From Thiobacillus sp. (GTDB taxonomy: Bacteria > Pseudomonadota > Gammaproteobacteria > Burkholderiales > Thiobacillaceae), in contig JAJPEP010000013.1 in assembly GCA_021166845.1 (NCBI GenBank), forward strand, positions 18,051 to 82,050: DNA of 64,000 nt, read 5' to 3'. This document shows positions 54,746 through 63,731 of the stretch, piece after piece (position 1 is the stretch's first letter; every line of letters starts with the position of its first letter). A program made the position numbers and the translations under genes. The notes beneath the pieces were generated by a model that did not search any database, had not been told where the DNA came from, and saw only the letters and a program-made list of their open reading frames with translations.

Positions 54746-55066
54746 ATGCATGACGTGCGGATCGGCGTATCAGCCGAACGGGATCTGCTGGTCGGTTTCG
54801 ACTTCTACGAAACCCAGGCCGCCGGACTCGGCCAGTATTTTCTCGACAGCCTGTTCTCCGACATCGATGCGCTCGCGCTGTATGCGAGCGCCCACCCCAA
54901 GCCTCTCGCGGGCCTGCATCGCAGCCTGTCCAAGCGTTTTCCTTCTGCGATTTATTACGATTTCGATGGCCGCACCGCGATTGTTCTCGCCGTGCTCGAC
55001 TGCCGTCGCAATCCCCGTTCGATACGCAGCACACTTGGCGCGCGTCGAGCCCGGCCCAAACAATGA
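54746..55066 (+). CDS. RelE/ParE-type toxin
   Basis: A 106-residue toxin of the ParE/RelE superfamily: AERDLLVGFDFYETQAAGLG, then FPSAIYYDFDGRTAIVLAVL, and C-terminal RRNPRSIRS. It is intact, unlike the remnant at 52.2 kb. Its stop overlaps the ATG of the TauE/SafE gene (ATGA), an unusual coupling of a toxin to a membrane protein gene. Confidence 0.88.
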   Translation: MHDVRIGVSAERDLLVGFDFYETQAAGLGQYFLDSLFSDIDALALYASAHPKPLAGLHRSLSKRFPSAIYYDFDGRTAIVLAVLDCRRNPRSIRSTLGARRARPKQ

Positions 55067-55728
55067 TCGAATTCTCCCTCCTCGCCGCCCTTCTCGCCGG
55101 TCTTCTCGGCGGGGTGCACTGCGTCGGCATGTGCGGCGGCATTGTCGCGGCGTTTTCCTTCCGCGCCGATGGCAGCACGCCGCCGTTCCGCCTGCATCTG
55201 GCCTACAACCTGGGACGGGTGTCGTCGTATGCGATGTTCGGCGCGCTGGCCGGCGCGCTCGGCGCCTCGCTCAAGCTGGCGGACTTCGCGCCGGCACAGA
55301 CGCTGCTGTATGTTCTGGCGCAGGCCGTGATGATCCTGCTCGGCCTGTATCTGGCCGGGTTCAACCAATGGGTGCTGATTTTCGAGCGCGCCGGCGGCGC
55401 CGTGTGGCGCAGGGTGAAGCCGCTGTTCCAGAAGCTGCTGCCGGTGAAATCGCTGCCGCAGGCCGTGCTGGCGGGGATGGCCTGGGGATGGCTGCCGTGC
55501 GGGCTGGTGTATTCGGTGTTGGTGTCGGCGCTGGCGGCGGGCAGCCCGGCCTCGGGTGCGGCGCTGATGCTGGCATTCGGCCTCGGTACGCTGCCGAACC
55601 TGCTGGGAATGGGCCTGTTCGCCCGGCAGATCCAGCCCTTCATGCAGCAGTTGTGGGTGCGCCGCGCGGCGGGAATGACGGTGGCCGGTTTCGGCGCGTG
55701 GGGCCTGCTGAGGCTGGTTTACTTGTAG
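55063..55728 (+). CDS. Sulfite exporter TauE/SafE family (UreH-like) membrane protein
   Basis: A 221-residue protein with six hydrophobic segments and the opening LAGLLGGVHCVGMCGGIVAA, a Cys-bearing motif typical of the UreH/CcoI-neighbour branch, and GMAWGWLPCGLVYSVLV with another Cys. It probably handles metal (copper or nickel) or thiol transport rather than sulfite; substrate uncertain. It converges with the DUF4426 gene, overlapping by 10 bp. Confidence 0.82.
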   Translation: MIEFSLLAALLAGLLGGVHCVGMCGGIVAAFSFRADGSTPPFRLHLAYNLGRVSSYAMFGALAGALGASLKLADFAPAQTLLYVLAQAVMILLGLYLAGFNQWVLIFERAGGAVWRRVKPLFQKLLPVKSLPQAVLAGMAWGWLPCGLVYSVLVSALAAGSPASGAALMLAFGLGTLPNLLGMGLFARQIQPFMQQLWVRRAAGMTVAGFGAWGLLRLVYL

Positions 55729-56147
55729 AACTTCTGGCTGAACACCATCTCGCGCTTCGGCTCGCCTCCCACTTCGACCGTGGCGGTGAATTTCAGGGTG
55801 TCGGGCGGGGTGACGCGGAATTCGCCCAGGTAGTAAATCGCGGTGCCTTCCCTGACTTCGCGCAGGGTGATGTTGGCCAGCTGCTGGCTGGGGTTGGTGA
55901 CGTAGACGGTGATCCTGGCCGGCACCGGCAATGGCACGCCGACCTGGTTCTGCTTCAGTACCGATATCGTGACCAGTCCGCGCGTCTTGCTGCGCTCGAT
56001 CTTGTAGGTGCGTGCGACCTCGGGCAGTAGCTCGTCGGTGATCAGGGCATTGTAGTGAATTTCGAGCGGGCCGAATTTTTGCGAGATTTCGGCGTGGGCA
56101 ACCGCCGTGACTGCGCATAGGAACAGGGCGGCAAGCAGGCGCTTCAT
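55719..56147 (-). CDS. Exported DUF4426-like protein
   Basis: A 142-residue protein with a signal peptide (MKRLLAALFLCAVTAVAHA). A beta-rich domain (SQKFGPLEIHYNALITDELL ... YYLGEFRVTPPDTLKFTATV) matches the DUF4426 family. It is periplasmic, function unknown. Copy 2 of the 110-bp palindromic element lies just upstream. Confidence 0.78.
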   Translation of the reverse strand: MKRLLAALFLCAVTAVAHAEISQKFGPLEIHYNALITDELLPEVARTYKIERSKTRGLVTISVLKQNQVGVPLPVPARITVYVTNPSQQLANITLREVREGTAIYYLGEFRVTPPDTLKFTATVEVGGEPKREMVFSQKFYK

Positions 56148-56183
56148 GGTCTCTCTCCTTGTTGCGGACGATATTGTTTTAAT

Positions 56184-56300
56184 CCCTGATTGTTCATTAG
56201 GACGGGATGCTTTGCGTAGGGTGCACTCCGTGCACCTTCGGGCGTCAACCGGTGCACGGAGTGCACCCTACACGCCACAAACCGTCTAATGGACCATGAA
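56184..56300. mobile_element. Palindromic element with terminal inverted repeats, copy 2
   Basis: The inner hairpin arms (56213-56234 and 56251-56270) are identical in sequence to copy 1 over 20 bp. Outer ends GATTGTTCATTAGG (56187-56200) and TCTAATGGACCAT (56284-56296) are imperfect inverted repeats; the left end is a perfect match to the complement of copy 1's right end. It sits between the DUF4426 gene and the auxiliary lipoprotein gene of the MCE operon. Confidence 0.8.
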
Positions 56301-56314
56301 TTAATTGTAGGCGC

Positions 56315-56920
56315 TTATTGCAGCATGGCGAGCCAGGCGCTCAGCTCGTCGAGCGCGAGACTGACCGCCAGATTGGCCGCCTGCGCGGCACCGGCCGCAT
56401 CATAGGTCGTCAACGGCACCTGCTGTTCGAATACGCGGCGCCCCAGCAGGGTGCGCCGCTTCAGGTCGACCAGCTCGGCGCGCAGCACCAGGCGCATCTG
56501 GCCCGGCTTGCTGGCAGCGTTGTGATAGAACTCGACCAGTTCGGTGTCCAGCAGCATGTCGCCGCGCACATAGCCGCCGGCGGCACTGACATTCCAGGCC
56601 CCCTGGCGGTCGAGCCGGGTGCGCATGAGATCGGCGAAGCGCTTGCCGGGGCGCTCGGTCCAGCGCGCGAACTGGTATTGGGAACGCGTGCCGTCGCTGC
56701 GGCTGAAGACGAGCTGGTCGGTGTCGTAAAAGCCGCCGGTGGTGGTGTCGAGCACCAGCAAGGTCGGGGCGTCGGCGCGCAGCGAAACCGGTTCAGCCTC
56801 TTTCAAGGCGGGGTCGTTCAGCACGTAATACACCACGGCGGGGGCGTTGGTCTCGCCGCCAAAGTTGATGCAGCCGGTCAGCAGCAGGCTCAGCGCGGCA
56901 AGGACAAGGGCGGGTTTCAT
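56315..56920 (-). CDS. PqiC/ABC-transport auxiliary lipoprotein
   Basis: A 201-residue lipoprotein (lipobox LLTGC, Cys17). The domain containing VYYVLNDPALKEAEPVSLRA and RRVFEQQVPLTTYDAAGAAQ resembles PqiC-type auxiliary subunits of MCE transporters. It likely sits in the outer membrane as receptor for lipids moved by the MCE protein. Its ATG overlaps the MCE gene stop by 4 bp. Confidence 0.85.
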   Translation of the reverse strand: MKPALVLAALSLLLTGCINFGGETNAPAVVYYVLNDPALKEAEPVSLRADAPTLLVLDTTTGGFYDTDQLVFSRSDGTRSQYQFARWTERPGKRFADLMRTRLDRQGAWNVSAAGGYVRGDMLLDTELVEFYHNAASKPGQMRLVLRAELVDLKRRTLLGRRVFEQQVPLTTYDAAGAAQAANLAVSLALDELSAWLAMLQ

Positions 56921-57864
56921 GGCAGTTTTTCTCCGGGGCCGAGCCGCTGTTGGCCCGGGCCGAACAGGATGTCTCGCGGATTGGACAGGCGCTGTCCGGC
57001 GGTGTTGAGGGTTTCGGCGCTGGTGCGCACGTCGCGGCTGATGTTGGTCAGCTCCAGCGTGCTGGTTTCGGTGAGTTGCTGGATTTGCCCGGAAATCAGG
57101 CTGGCTTCGTGCTGCAGTTTTTCCATCGCGACGGTCGCTTCCTTCAGCGCGATGTCGGCGTTCTCACCGATGCTGGTAATGCTGCCCTCGGCACGGGTGG
57201 CGGCCTGGCTGATGCTGGCGCCGGCAAAGCGGAATTCGTCGGAGGCATCGCGGATGCCCTGCACCACGGCGTCAAGGCTCTGCTTGTTGGCGGCCAGATG
57301 GCTGGACAATTCGTCGAGGTTGGCGAGCGTCTGGCTGATGGCGCGCTGGTTTTCGTCCGACAGCAGCGTGTTCATGCGTTCCAGCACCTGGGCACCGTTT
57401 TCCGCCATCCGGGACACCGCGGTGGCGACCTTGTCGATGTCGGAGCTGCCCTCGGCGATCACCGGATAGCGCTCGCCTTCGGGCACCACATCAAGCAAGG
57501 GCGCGTCGCTCGGGCCGTTGTTGATTTCAACCGACGCGATGCCGGTCACCAGGTTGCGCTTGATGTAGGCCTCGGCGCCGACATGCACCGGCACGCCCTC
57601 GTCGATGCGGGCGGTGACGCTGACGGCTTCGTCGTTGTCCGTGGCGAAACGATAGCTATCGACCACGCCGACCTTGATCCCACGGATCTTCACCGGGCTG
57701 CCGACCGCCAAGCCGTCGAGCGACTGCTGCTTGAAGTAAAGCGTGTAGTTCTGATAGGCGACACGATCGGCCGCGCCCGACAGCCATACGATGGACAGGG
57801 CCAACAGCGCAATCACCGCCAGCACCAGGGCGCCCACCAGGGTGTATCGACCTTCAGTTTCCAT
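56917..57864 (-). CDS. MlaD/MCE-domain lipid-binding protein
   Basis: A 315-residue protein with one N-terminal helix (LVGALVLAVIALLALSIVWL), the MCE domain (LAVGSPVKIRGIKVGVVDSY), and a long C-terminal helical tail. It forms a hexameric periplasmic ring moving phospholipids. It overlaps the ATPase gene by 11 bp. Confidence 0.9.
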   Translation of the reverse strand: METEGRYTLVGALVLAVIALLALSIVWLSGAADRVAYQNYTLYFKQQSLDGLAVGSPVKIRGIKVGVVDSYRFATDNDEAVSVTARIDEGVPVHVGAEAYIKRNLVTGIASVEINNGPSDAPLLDVVPEGERYPVIAEGSSDIDKVATAVSRMAENGAQVLERMNTLLSDENQRAISQTLANLDELSSHLAANKQSLDAVVQGIRDASDEFRFAGASISQAATRAEGSITSIGENADIALKEATVAMEKLQHEASLISGQIQQLTETSTLELTNISRDVRTSAETLNTAGQRLSNPRDILFGPGQQRLGPGEKLP

Positions 57865-58621
57865 GCATGGTTTCCTCTTTCGACACCCGTGCGGCGAAGT
57901 AATCGCGCAGCCACGGGTCGTCGATGGTTTTCAGTTCGGCCACCGTGCCGCTGCCTAGCACACGGCCGTTCGACAGCACGATGACGCGGTCGATAATCGA
58001 AAACAGTGTATCCAAGTCGTGGGTTACGAGGAATACGGTGAGGCCGAGGCTGTCAGCCAGCAGCCGGATCAGCGCATCGAAGGCACGCGCCGAAGTCGGG
58101 TCGAGACCCGAGGTCGGCTCGTCCAGAAACAGCAGTTCGGGGTCGAGCGCCAGCGCGCGCGCCAGCGCCACCCGCTTGCGCATGCCGCCGGACAGTTCGC
58201 TCGGGCGCTTCCTGGCGGCGTCCGGCGGCAGCCCGGCCAGCGCGAGCTTCAGCCGCGCCAACTGGCGGCAGATGGCGTGCGGCAACTCGGTGTGCTCGAA
58301 CAGCGGGGTGGCGACGTTGTCCTCCACATTCATCGAGGAAAACAGCGCGCCGTCCTGGAACAGCACGCCAAAGCGCTGGCGCAGCCGGTTCATCTGCTCG
58401 GGCGTGCTGTCCCAAACCGGCTGTCCAAAGAGCTCGATGCGGCCCGCCTCCGGCCTCAACAGGCCGATGATTTCGCGCAGCAGCACCGACTTGCCGGAAC
58501 CGCTGCCGCCGATCAGCGCGACCACTTCGCCGCGCGCAATGGAAAGATCCAGATCGCGATGAATGCTGTTCCCGCCCAGCGTGGTGACAAGGCCGCGAAC
58601 GTCGATGACGGTTTCTGCCAT
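57854..58621 (-). CDS. ABC ATPase of an Mla-type transporter
   Basis: A 255-residue ATPase. Walker A IGGSGSGKSVLLREI is near residues 37-51, the signature is LSGGMRKRVALARAL, and Walker B is LLFLDEPTSGLDP. It energises the MlaE-like permease whose gene directly precedes it, sharing one base. Confidence 0.92.
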   Translation of the reverse strand: MAETVIDVRGLVTTLGGNSIHRDLDLSIARGEVVALIGGSGSGKSVLLREIIGLLRPEAGRIELFGQPVWDSTPEQMNRLRQRFGVLFQDGALFSSMNVEDNVATPLFEHTELPHAICRQLARLKLALAGLPPDAARKRPSELSGGMRKRVALARALALDPELLFLDEPTSGLDPTSARAFDALIRLLADSLGLTVFLVTHDLDTLFSIIDRVIVLSNGRVLGSGTVAELKTIDDPWLRDYFAARVSKEETMHGN

Positions 58622-59715
58622 CAGATCCCCAGCTTCACGAACATGACGGCAAAAATGGCGTTGAGGATGATGATGGCGACCAGGCTCTGCACCACGGTAG
58701 AGGTAGTATGGGCGCCGACGCTACGCGCGTCGCGGCTGACCGACAGCCCCATGCGGCAGGCGATGAGCGCGATGAAGATGGCGAACACCGGCGCCTTGCC
58801 CAGCCCCACCAGCAGGGTTTTCAGATCGAGCACGTCCGCCACCCGATCCATGAACATGTAATAGGAAATATCCAGCTGCTGCTGCGTCACCAGCATGCCG
58901 CCGGCCATTCCGGCGATGTCGCCGATGAAAACCAGCAGCGGCAGGGCCAGCAGCAGGGCCAGGATGCGCGGAATCACCAGCACCGCCAGCGGCGACAGGC
59001 CGAGCGTGGCGATGGCGTCGATTTCCTCGGTCACTTTCATGGTGCCGATCTGCGCGGTGATGGCGGCGCCGGTGCGTCCGGCCGCCAGGACGGCGACGAT
59101 GACCGGCGAAATCTCGCGCAGGATCGCCAGCAGCAGGCCGTCGACGACGAAGATGTTGGCGCCGTATTGCTGCGCCTGCGAGCCGAGCAGGTAAGCGAAC
59201 ACCACGCCGAGCAGGAACAGCATGCCGATCACGATGGGAATCGCGCCGACGAACACCGTGCGCACCTGGGCGCCGAATTCGTGCCAGCGCCAGCGCCCCG
59301 GACGCGGCAGCAACGCCATCAATTCGATGGACAGGCGGCCGACGAAGTCGAGCAAGCCGACCACATGGCCCCACATCGCCAGACTGCCGCGCCCGGTGAG
59401 CGCGAGCACGCCTTCGCTGGGCGGCTCGGGTTGCGCGGCGGTGGCCGCGCTGTGCTGCGCCACCAGCTTGAACATCGCCAGATGCCGCGGCTGGAAGCCG
59501 CGCAGTTCGGGCATCGGATCGCCGGCCTGCGGGCGCGCGGCGGCCAGCAGCAGCCACGCGCCGTTGGTATCAAGCCGGGTGACGCCGGCGCCATCAAGAA
59601 TGCGCACCGACTTGCCGGTCAGCTTTGGCAGCGCGGACGCGGCATCGGCCTGCCAGGCGCCGCTGGCGACCAGCGCGCCCTGGGCCTCGTCGAAGTGCGC
59701 GCTTGCCTCCGTCAT
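58621..59715 (-). CDS. MlaE-type permease with N-terminal STAS-like domain
   Basis: A 364-residue protein. The first ~120 residues resemble a STAS/MlaB domain (VRILDGAGVTRLDTNGAWLL), and the rest is the MlaE permease (GMLFLLGVVFAYLLGSQAQQ, ITAQIGTMKVTEEIDAIATL). The fusion replaces a separate mlaB. With the ATPase, MCE and lipoprotein it forms a complete lipid ABC system. It overlaps metA by 4 bp. Confidence 0.9.
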   Translation of the reverse strand: MTEASAHFDEAQGALVASGAWQADAASALPKLTGKSVRILDGAGVTRLDTNGAWLLLAAARPQAGDPMPELRGFQPRHLAMFKLVAQHSAATAAQPEPPSEGVLALTGRGSLAMWGHVVGLLDFVGRLSIELMALLPRPGRWRWHEFGAQVRTVFVGAIPIVIGMLFLLGVVFAYLLGSQAQQYGANIFVVDGLLLAILREISPVIVAVLAAGRTGAAITAQIGTMKVTEEIDAIATLGLSPLAVLVIPRILALLLALPLLVFIGDIAGMAGGMLVTQQQLDISYYMFMDRVADVLDLKTLLVGLGKAPVFAIFIALIACRMGLSVSRDARSVGAHTTSTVVQSLVAIIILNAIFAVMFVKLGI

Positions 59716-60764
59716 GCGAGATTGAGCGGGTTGTCGGGATCGATGCCGGGCATGAAAGGCAGGCCGCGCTCGCGATGGGTGACCTGATAGACGCAGCCGA
59801 TCCAGTTGCCGATCACCGCCTCGGCGGTGTCGTGCCAGGTGTTGTCGAGCAGCGGCAGCAGGAGGGGTTCGGGAAAGGCCAGCGTCTCGCCCGCCTGCGT
59901 GCGGCTGCCGAATTCGGCCAGCAGCGCCTGCGCCTGGCGGTCGAAGTAGCGCGCCGGGAACGGCGGAAACGAAGCCAGCTTGCCGGCCGCGGCCAGCAGC
60001 AGGTCGCGCTTGTATTCCTTCAGCAGCGACACCGTGTCGTATTCGGGATGGCCCTGGAAGAACACGGTGCGCAGGCCGTCGCGGCTGACCGCCAGATGTA
60101 CGCCGGCATCCGCGCTCTCGACCAGCACCTTGAGCCCCGCCGCCTCGAACTGCGCATGCGAGACATCGTTCCAGCGCGAATGCGGCACGTCAAAGCGGGT
60201 GTTGACGTCGGCCACCAGCGGATGGCGGCCGTCGGTGACGCGGTGCTCGAACACGCCCCAGATTTTCTGTGGCTGCTTCACCCTCATCTGGCCGTGGCGG
60301 AACTGCATCACCGCATGGGTGGCGAGGCACGAGCACAGGGTCGAGGTGACGTGGTCCCAGGCCCAGTCGATCACCTCGATCAGCGGTTCCCAGAATGCTT
60401 CGTCGGCGAGGTTGGGGTGGCTGACGTTGGCGCCGGTGATGATGAGCGCGTCGAGCCCGGCCTCGCGGATCGACTCGAAGGGCTCGTAATACTGCGCGAT
60501 GTGCGCCCGCGCCGCCGCGCCGCGCGACAGTGTCGGCAAGGGGCAGGGGTGCATGTAGTACTGCGCGCTCGGGTTGGAGTCGCCGACCAGCCGGTAGGAC
60601 TGCCGTTCGGTCGCCTCCAGCGCCGCGTCCGGCATCATGTTCAGGAGGCCGACATGCAGCTCGCGGATTTCCTGGTTGGCCGCCCGCTCGGTCGACAGCA
60701 CCGTGATGCCGTCGCGGCGCAGGCGGTCGAAGGTTGGCAGGGCGTTATGCGCGACCAGCGGCAT
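59712..60764 (-). CDS. metA: Homoserine O-acyltransferase (MetA family)
   Basis: A 350-residue MetA-type enzyme. LHVGLLNMMPDAALEATERQ is near the start, the nucleophile Cys is in STLCSCLATHAV, the His in FFQGHPEYD, and a Glu lies in the following helix. It activates homoserine for methionine synthesis with succinyl- or acetyl-CoA; motifs alone do not separate the two. It is transcribed together with the Mla-type genes (4-bp overlap). Confidence 0.93.
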   Translation of the reverse strand: MPLVAHNALPTFDRLRRDGITVLSTERAANQEIRELHVGLLNMMPDAALEATERQSYRLVGDSNPSAQYYMHPCPLPTLSRGAAARAHIAQYYEPFESIREAGLDALIITGANVSHPNLADEAFWEPLIEVIDWAWDHVTSTLCSCLATHAVMQFRHGQMRVKQPQKIWGVFEHRVTDGRHPLVADVNTRFDVPHSRWNDVSHAQFEAAGLKVLVESADAGVHLAVSRDGLRTVFFQGHPEYDTVSLLKEYKRDLLLAAAGKLASFPPFPARYFDRQAQALLAEFGSRTQAGETLAFPEPLLLPLLDNTWHDTAEAVIGNWIGCVYQVTHRERGLPFMPGIDPDNPLNLA

Positions 60765-61659
60765 TCAGTCCCCCTGAATCCTGAATCCTGACCCCTGATC
60801 CCTTTCTTGCAATCGCGGTTTCCAGCAGCGCCAGAAAATCGCGCTCGTCGCGCACCTGCGCCACCTCCTGCGAGGTCACGGTGTAGCCGTGCGGGCCGGC
60901 GATCGCCTCGTAGCGCGGGATGCGCGAGTGGAACAGGCGCGGGAATACCCAGCGCGCGAAATCGTCCGGCTCGACCTGTGCGACGTATTCGAGGCCTTTT
61001 TCCCGCAGGTAGACCGGCAGCTGCTCGGCGAGGAAGGCCGGGCGGAAATACAGCGGCTTGGGGTCGGACTGCGCGCGGCGGATCAGCGTGTCCTCTTCCT
61101 CGCGCGTGGTGGTCTGGATGTAGAGGATCAGCGTGTGTTCGGCCAGCAACTCGACCACGCCGGGCTCATCCAGCTCGCACAGGCTGCCGCCGACGTCGTT
61201 GACGAAGTGCGGGTAGCCGTAGACTTCCTGCCCCTTGCGGATGAAGCCGGGGACGTCGTGCATGGCGGCGATCTCGGCATCGCGATAGGCGGCCTGCCGG
61301 CGCGAGAACTCGTCCAGCGGCAGCCCGCCCCACTCCGGCCCGCCGAGCTTGCCGACGAAAGTGAGCACCGGCCCGAGGTCGTGGATCTTGATATTGTTCT
61401 TGATGTCGATCCAGTCGCGCCGCAGCAGATCGCGCAGAAACGGCACCTGCATCGCCTGATGCTTGATGATGTCCAGGATTGGCTCGTCGAGATAGCGCGT
61501 GCCGATGCGGTAGTCGCCGGAAAAGTGAAACCAGTCGTGGCCGCGCAGCATGTGCGAGATGTGTGTCTTGCCGACGCCGGACATGCCGAGCAGGGTAATG
61601 CGCTTGGTCGGCCAGGCGCGGAAGGAATCGGGGGTGAAGTGCATGGAAGGCATTTTCAT
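60745..61659 (-). CDS. P-loop ATPase/kinase-like protein of unknown function
   Basis: A 304-residue protein with Walker A LLGMSGVGKTHISHML (residues ~23-38), followed by GDYRIGTRYLDEPILDIIKH. Such small P-loop proteins recur beside metA or metX in betaproteobacteria, by recollection, but the function is unknown. The ATG at 61659 has nearby alternatives at 61653 and 61644. The C-terminal tail (KGSGVRIQDSGGLNAAGRA) comes from heptamer repeats, and the stop lies 20 bp inside metA. Confidence 0.7.
   Translation of the reverse strand: MKMPSMHFTPDSFRAWPTKRITLLGMSGVGKTHISHMLRGHDWFHFSGDYRIGTRYLDEPILDIIKHQAMQVPFLRDLLRRDWIDIKNNIKIHDLGPVLTFVGKLGGPEWGGLPLDEFSRRQAAYRDAEIAAMHDVPGFIRKGQEVYGYPHFVNDVGGSLCELDEPGVVELLAEHTLILYIQTTTREEEDTLIRRAQSDPKPLYFRPAFLAEQLPVYLREKGLEYVAQVEPDDFARWVFPRLFHSRIPRYEAIAGPHGYTVTSQEVAQVRDERDFLALLETAIARKGSGVRIQDSGGLNAAGRA
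60771..60798 (-). repeat. Heptamer tandem repeat, four units
   Basis: On the minus strand: TCAGGGG, TCAGGAT, TCAGGAT, TCAGGGG. The tract lies inside the 3' coding end of the P-loop ATPase gene and just upstream of the metA start. G-rich strand is the coding strand, as in the other tracts. Confidence 0.8.
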
Positions 61660-61810
61660 GGAATCAGCGCGAAGCCTACCTAAAAGCCGTGCAATTAAAA
61701 AGGCCGGCGCATGCGGCCGGGTGGCGGGCTTGTTCCGCGCGGCCGCGGGTCTACATTGAGTATGAGGGTTTTCCCGCTGCAATGGCGTAGCCGCGAAAGG
61801 AGGTACGGCC

Positions 61811-62272
61811 ATGGAATTGACTTCGAGTGCATTTGCCCCGCAGGGGGACATCCCGGGCCGCTACACCTGCGACGGCCAGGATCAGTCGCCGCCCCTGGCG
61901 TGGTCGGGCGTGCCGGCCGGAACGAAAAGCCTGGCGCTGGTGGTGGACGACCCCGACGCTCCCGATCCGTCCGCGCCCAAAATGACCTGGGTGCACTGGG
62001 TGGTGTACAACATCCCGCCCGCCACGACGGGGTTCGAGGCCGGAGCGCCGCTGCCGGCAGGCGCGCGCCAAGGCCTCAACGACGGGAAGCGGGAAGGCTA
62101 TGGCGGCCCCTGCCCGCCCGTCGGCCGCCATCGCTACGTCCACAAGCTGTACGCGCTCGACACCGTCCTTCCGGTTCTGCGCCCGGCGACCAAAGCCGGC
62201 CTGGAGCAGGCGATGCAGGGGCACATCCTGGATCGCTGCGAGCTGGTTGGGCATTACCAGAAGAAGCGCTAA
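61811..62272 (+). CDS. YbhB/YbcL-type phosphatidylethanolamine-binding protein
   Basis: A 153-residue PEBP/Raf-kinase-inhibitor-like protein: VDDPDAPDPSAPKMTWVHWV and GPCPPVGRHRYVHKLYALD hold the conserved ligand pocket residues. It is probably cytoplasmic, role unclear. A strong Shine-Dalgarno (AAAGGAGG) precedes the ATG. It is divergent from the P-loop ATPase gene; the 151-bp gap shows no other feature. Confidence 0.9.
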   Translation: MELTSSAFAPQGDIPGRYTCDGQDQSPPLAWSGVPAGTKSLALVVDDPDAPDPSAPKMTWVHWVVYNIPPATTGFEAGAPLPAGARQGLNDGKREGYGGPCPPVGRHRYVHKLYALDTVLPVLRPATKAGLEQAMQGHILDRCELVGHYQKKR

Positions 62273-62325
62273 GCCGCGGCACGTTGCCCCCATAATACGG
62301 CCGCCCAACCTCACCCAACACCGCC

Positions 62326-63003
62326 ATGACCGTTCCCCGCCTGCCCATCCTGTCCCTGCTCGAAACCCGCGTCCTCGGCGTACTGTGCGAGAAGCAGCAC
62401 ACCGTACCCGACACCTATCCGCTGTCGCTCAACGCCCTGGTGGCCGGCTGCAACCAGAAGACCAGCCGCCACCCCGTCATCGAAGTGAGCGAGACCGAGG
62501 TGCTGTCCGCCATCGACAGCCTCAAGGGCCCTGCCCTGATCGTCGAAACCAGCGGCGGCCGCGTCACCCGCTACGCCCACAACATGGAGCGGGGCCTGCG
62601 CCTGCCCTCGCAGTCCATCGCCCTGCTCACCGCGCTCATGCTGCGCGGCCCGCAGACCGCGGGCGAGTTGCGCACCAACAGCGAGCGCCTGCACCGCTTC
62701 GCCGACATCTCGGCGGTGGAGGGCTTCCTGCAGGAACTGGCCGAACGCCCGGAAGGCGCCATGGTGGTCGAACTGCCGCGCCAGCCCGGCGCGCGCGAGA
62801 ACCGCTGGGCCCACCTGCTTTCCGGCGCCCCCGCCGTCGAAGAAACCCCGGTCGCGGCCTCCTCGGTGGCCGCTTCCGCCGCCGACGTCACCGTGGGTGA
62901 GATCGCCGCGCTCAAGGCCAACGTGGCGCGGCTGGAGGCTGAGATCGACGCGCTGAAAGGCCTGGTGGGCAAGCTGTGCGCAGAACTCGGCGTTGCGGGC
63001 TGA
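62326..63003 (+). CDS. YceH/DUF480 family protein
   Basis: A 225-residue protein of the UPF0502 family with two winged-helix domains: LLETRVLGVLCEKQHTVPDT and ALLTALMLRGPQTAGELRTN. The C-terminal helix (IAALKANVARLEAEIDALKG) is a coiled coil. Function unknown. It converges with the glycosylase gene; the gap 63004-63074 shows no terminator I could define. Confidence 0.9.
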   Translation: MTVPRLPILSLLETRVLGVLCEKQHTVPDTYPLSLNALVAGCNQKTSRHPVIEVSETEVLSAIDSLKGPALIVETSGGRVTRYAHNMERGLRLPSQSIALLTALMLRGPQTAGELRTNSERLHRFADISAVEGFLQELAERPEGAMVVELPRQPGARENRWAHLLSGAPAVEETPVAASSVAASAADVTVGEIAALKANVARLEAEIDALKGLVGKLCAELGVAG

Positions 63004-63074
63004 GCAAGGCCGGCCCGGCATCAAACCCGCGCGACCGCTGCCGAATTGATGCGCCCCACTGCTGAACGCATCGA

Positions 63075-63713
63075 TCAGTACTGCACCACCGCAGGATCCA
63101 GGCTGCGCCACAGATACCAGGTGGCGACGGTGCGCCAGGGCGCGTGGCGCTCGCCGTGCCGGCGCAGGATTTTGGGCGTGGGGCGTTCGCCGCCCAGGTA
63201 ATGCAGGGCGACGGCCTTTTGCAGGCCGATGTCGTCGACCGGCCAGACGTCGGGGCGACGCAGGCTGAAGATGAGGAACATCTCGGCGGTCCAACGGCCG
63301 ATGCCGCGCACGTCGACGAGTTCGGCGATCACGGCCTCGTCTTCCATTTCTTTCCAGCGCGCCGGCTCGATACGGCCGTCGGCGAAATGCCCGGCGAGGT
63401 CGACGAGGTATTCCGCCTTGCGGCGCGACAGGCCGCAGGCGGCAAGCGCGTCCAGCTCCAGCGTGGCGATGCGCTCGGGGCTGACGGTCTGCGCGTAACC
63501 GGCGAAGCGTCCCCACACGCTGTCGGCCGCCTTGACCGAGATCTGCTGGCCGACGATGGCGCGCGCCAGGGTCTGAAACGGGTCGCCGCGGTTGCCGAGC
63601 ACGCAATCGGGATAGCGCGCGATGAGCGCGGCCATCACCGGATCGGCGGCGGCGAGTTCGGCGCAGGCGGTTTGCCAGTAGGTGGGGGGCCGATTGTGAG
63701 AATCACGGTTCAA
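63075..63713 (-). CDS. DNA-3-methyladenine glycosylase (AlkA/HhH-GPD)
   Basis: A 212-residue helix-hairpin-helix glycosylase: AIVGQQISVKAADSVWGRF, the HhH VRGIGRWTAEMFLIFS, and the catalytic Asp in VWPVDDIGLQ. It removes alkylated bases. No ATG lies at a suitable place. A TTG at 63713 with AGGAG very close upstream is my choice; the frame is open farther upstream but runs through a heptamer repeat (GSGVRGQ units) and is probably not translated. Confidence 0.85.
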   Translation of the reverse strand: MNRDSHNRPPTYWQTACAELAAADPVMAALIARYPDCVLGNRGDPFQTLARAIVGQQISVKAADSVWGRFAGYAQTVSPERIATLELDALAACGLSRRKAEYLVDLAGHFADGRIEPARWKEMEDEAVIAELVDVRGIGRWTAEMFLIFSLRRPDVWPVDDIGLQKAVALHYLGGERPTPKILRRHGERHAPWRTVATWYLWRSLDPAVVQY

Positions 63714-63731
63714 AACTCCTCTCCCCTCTCC

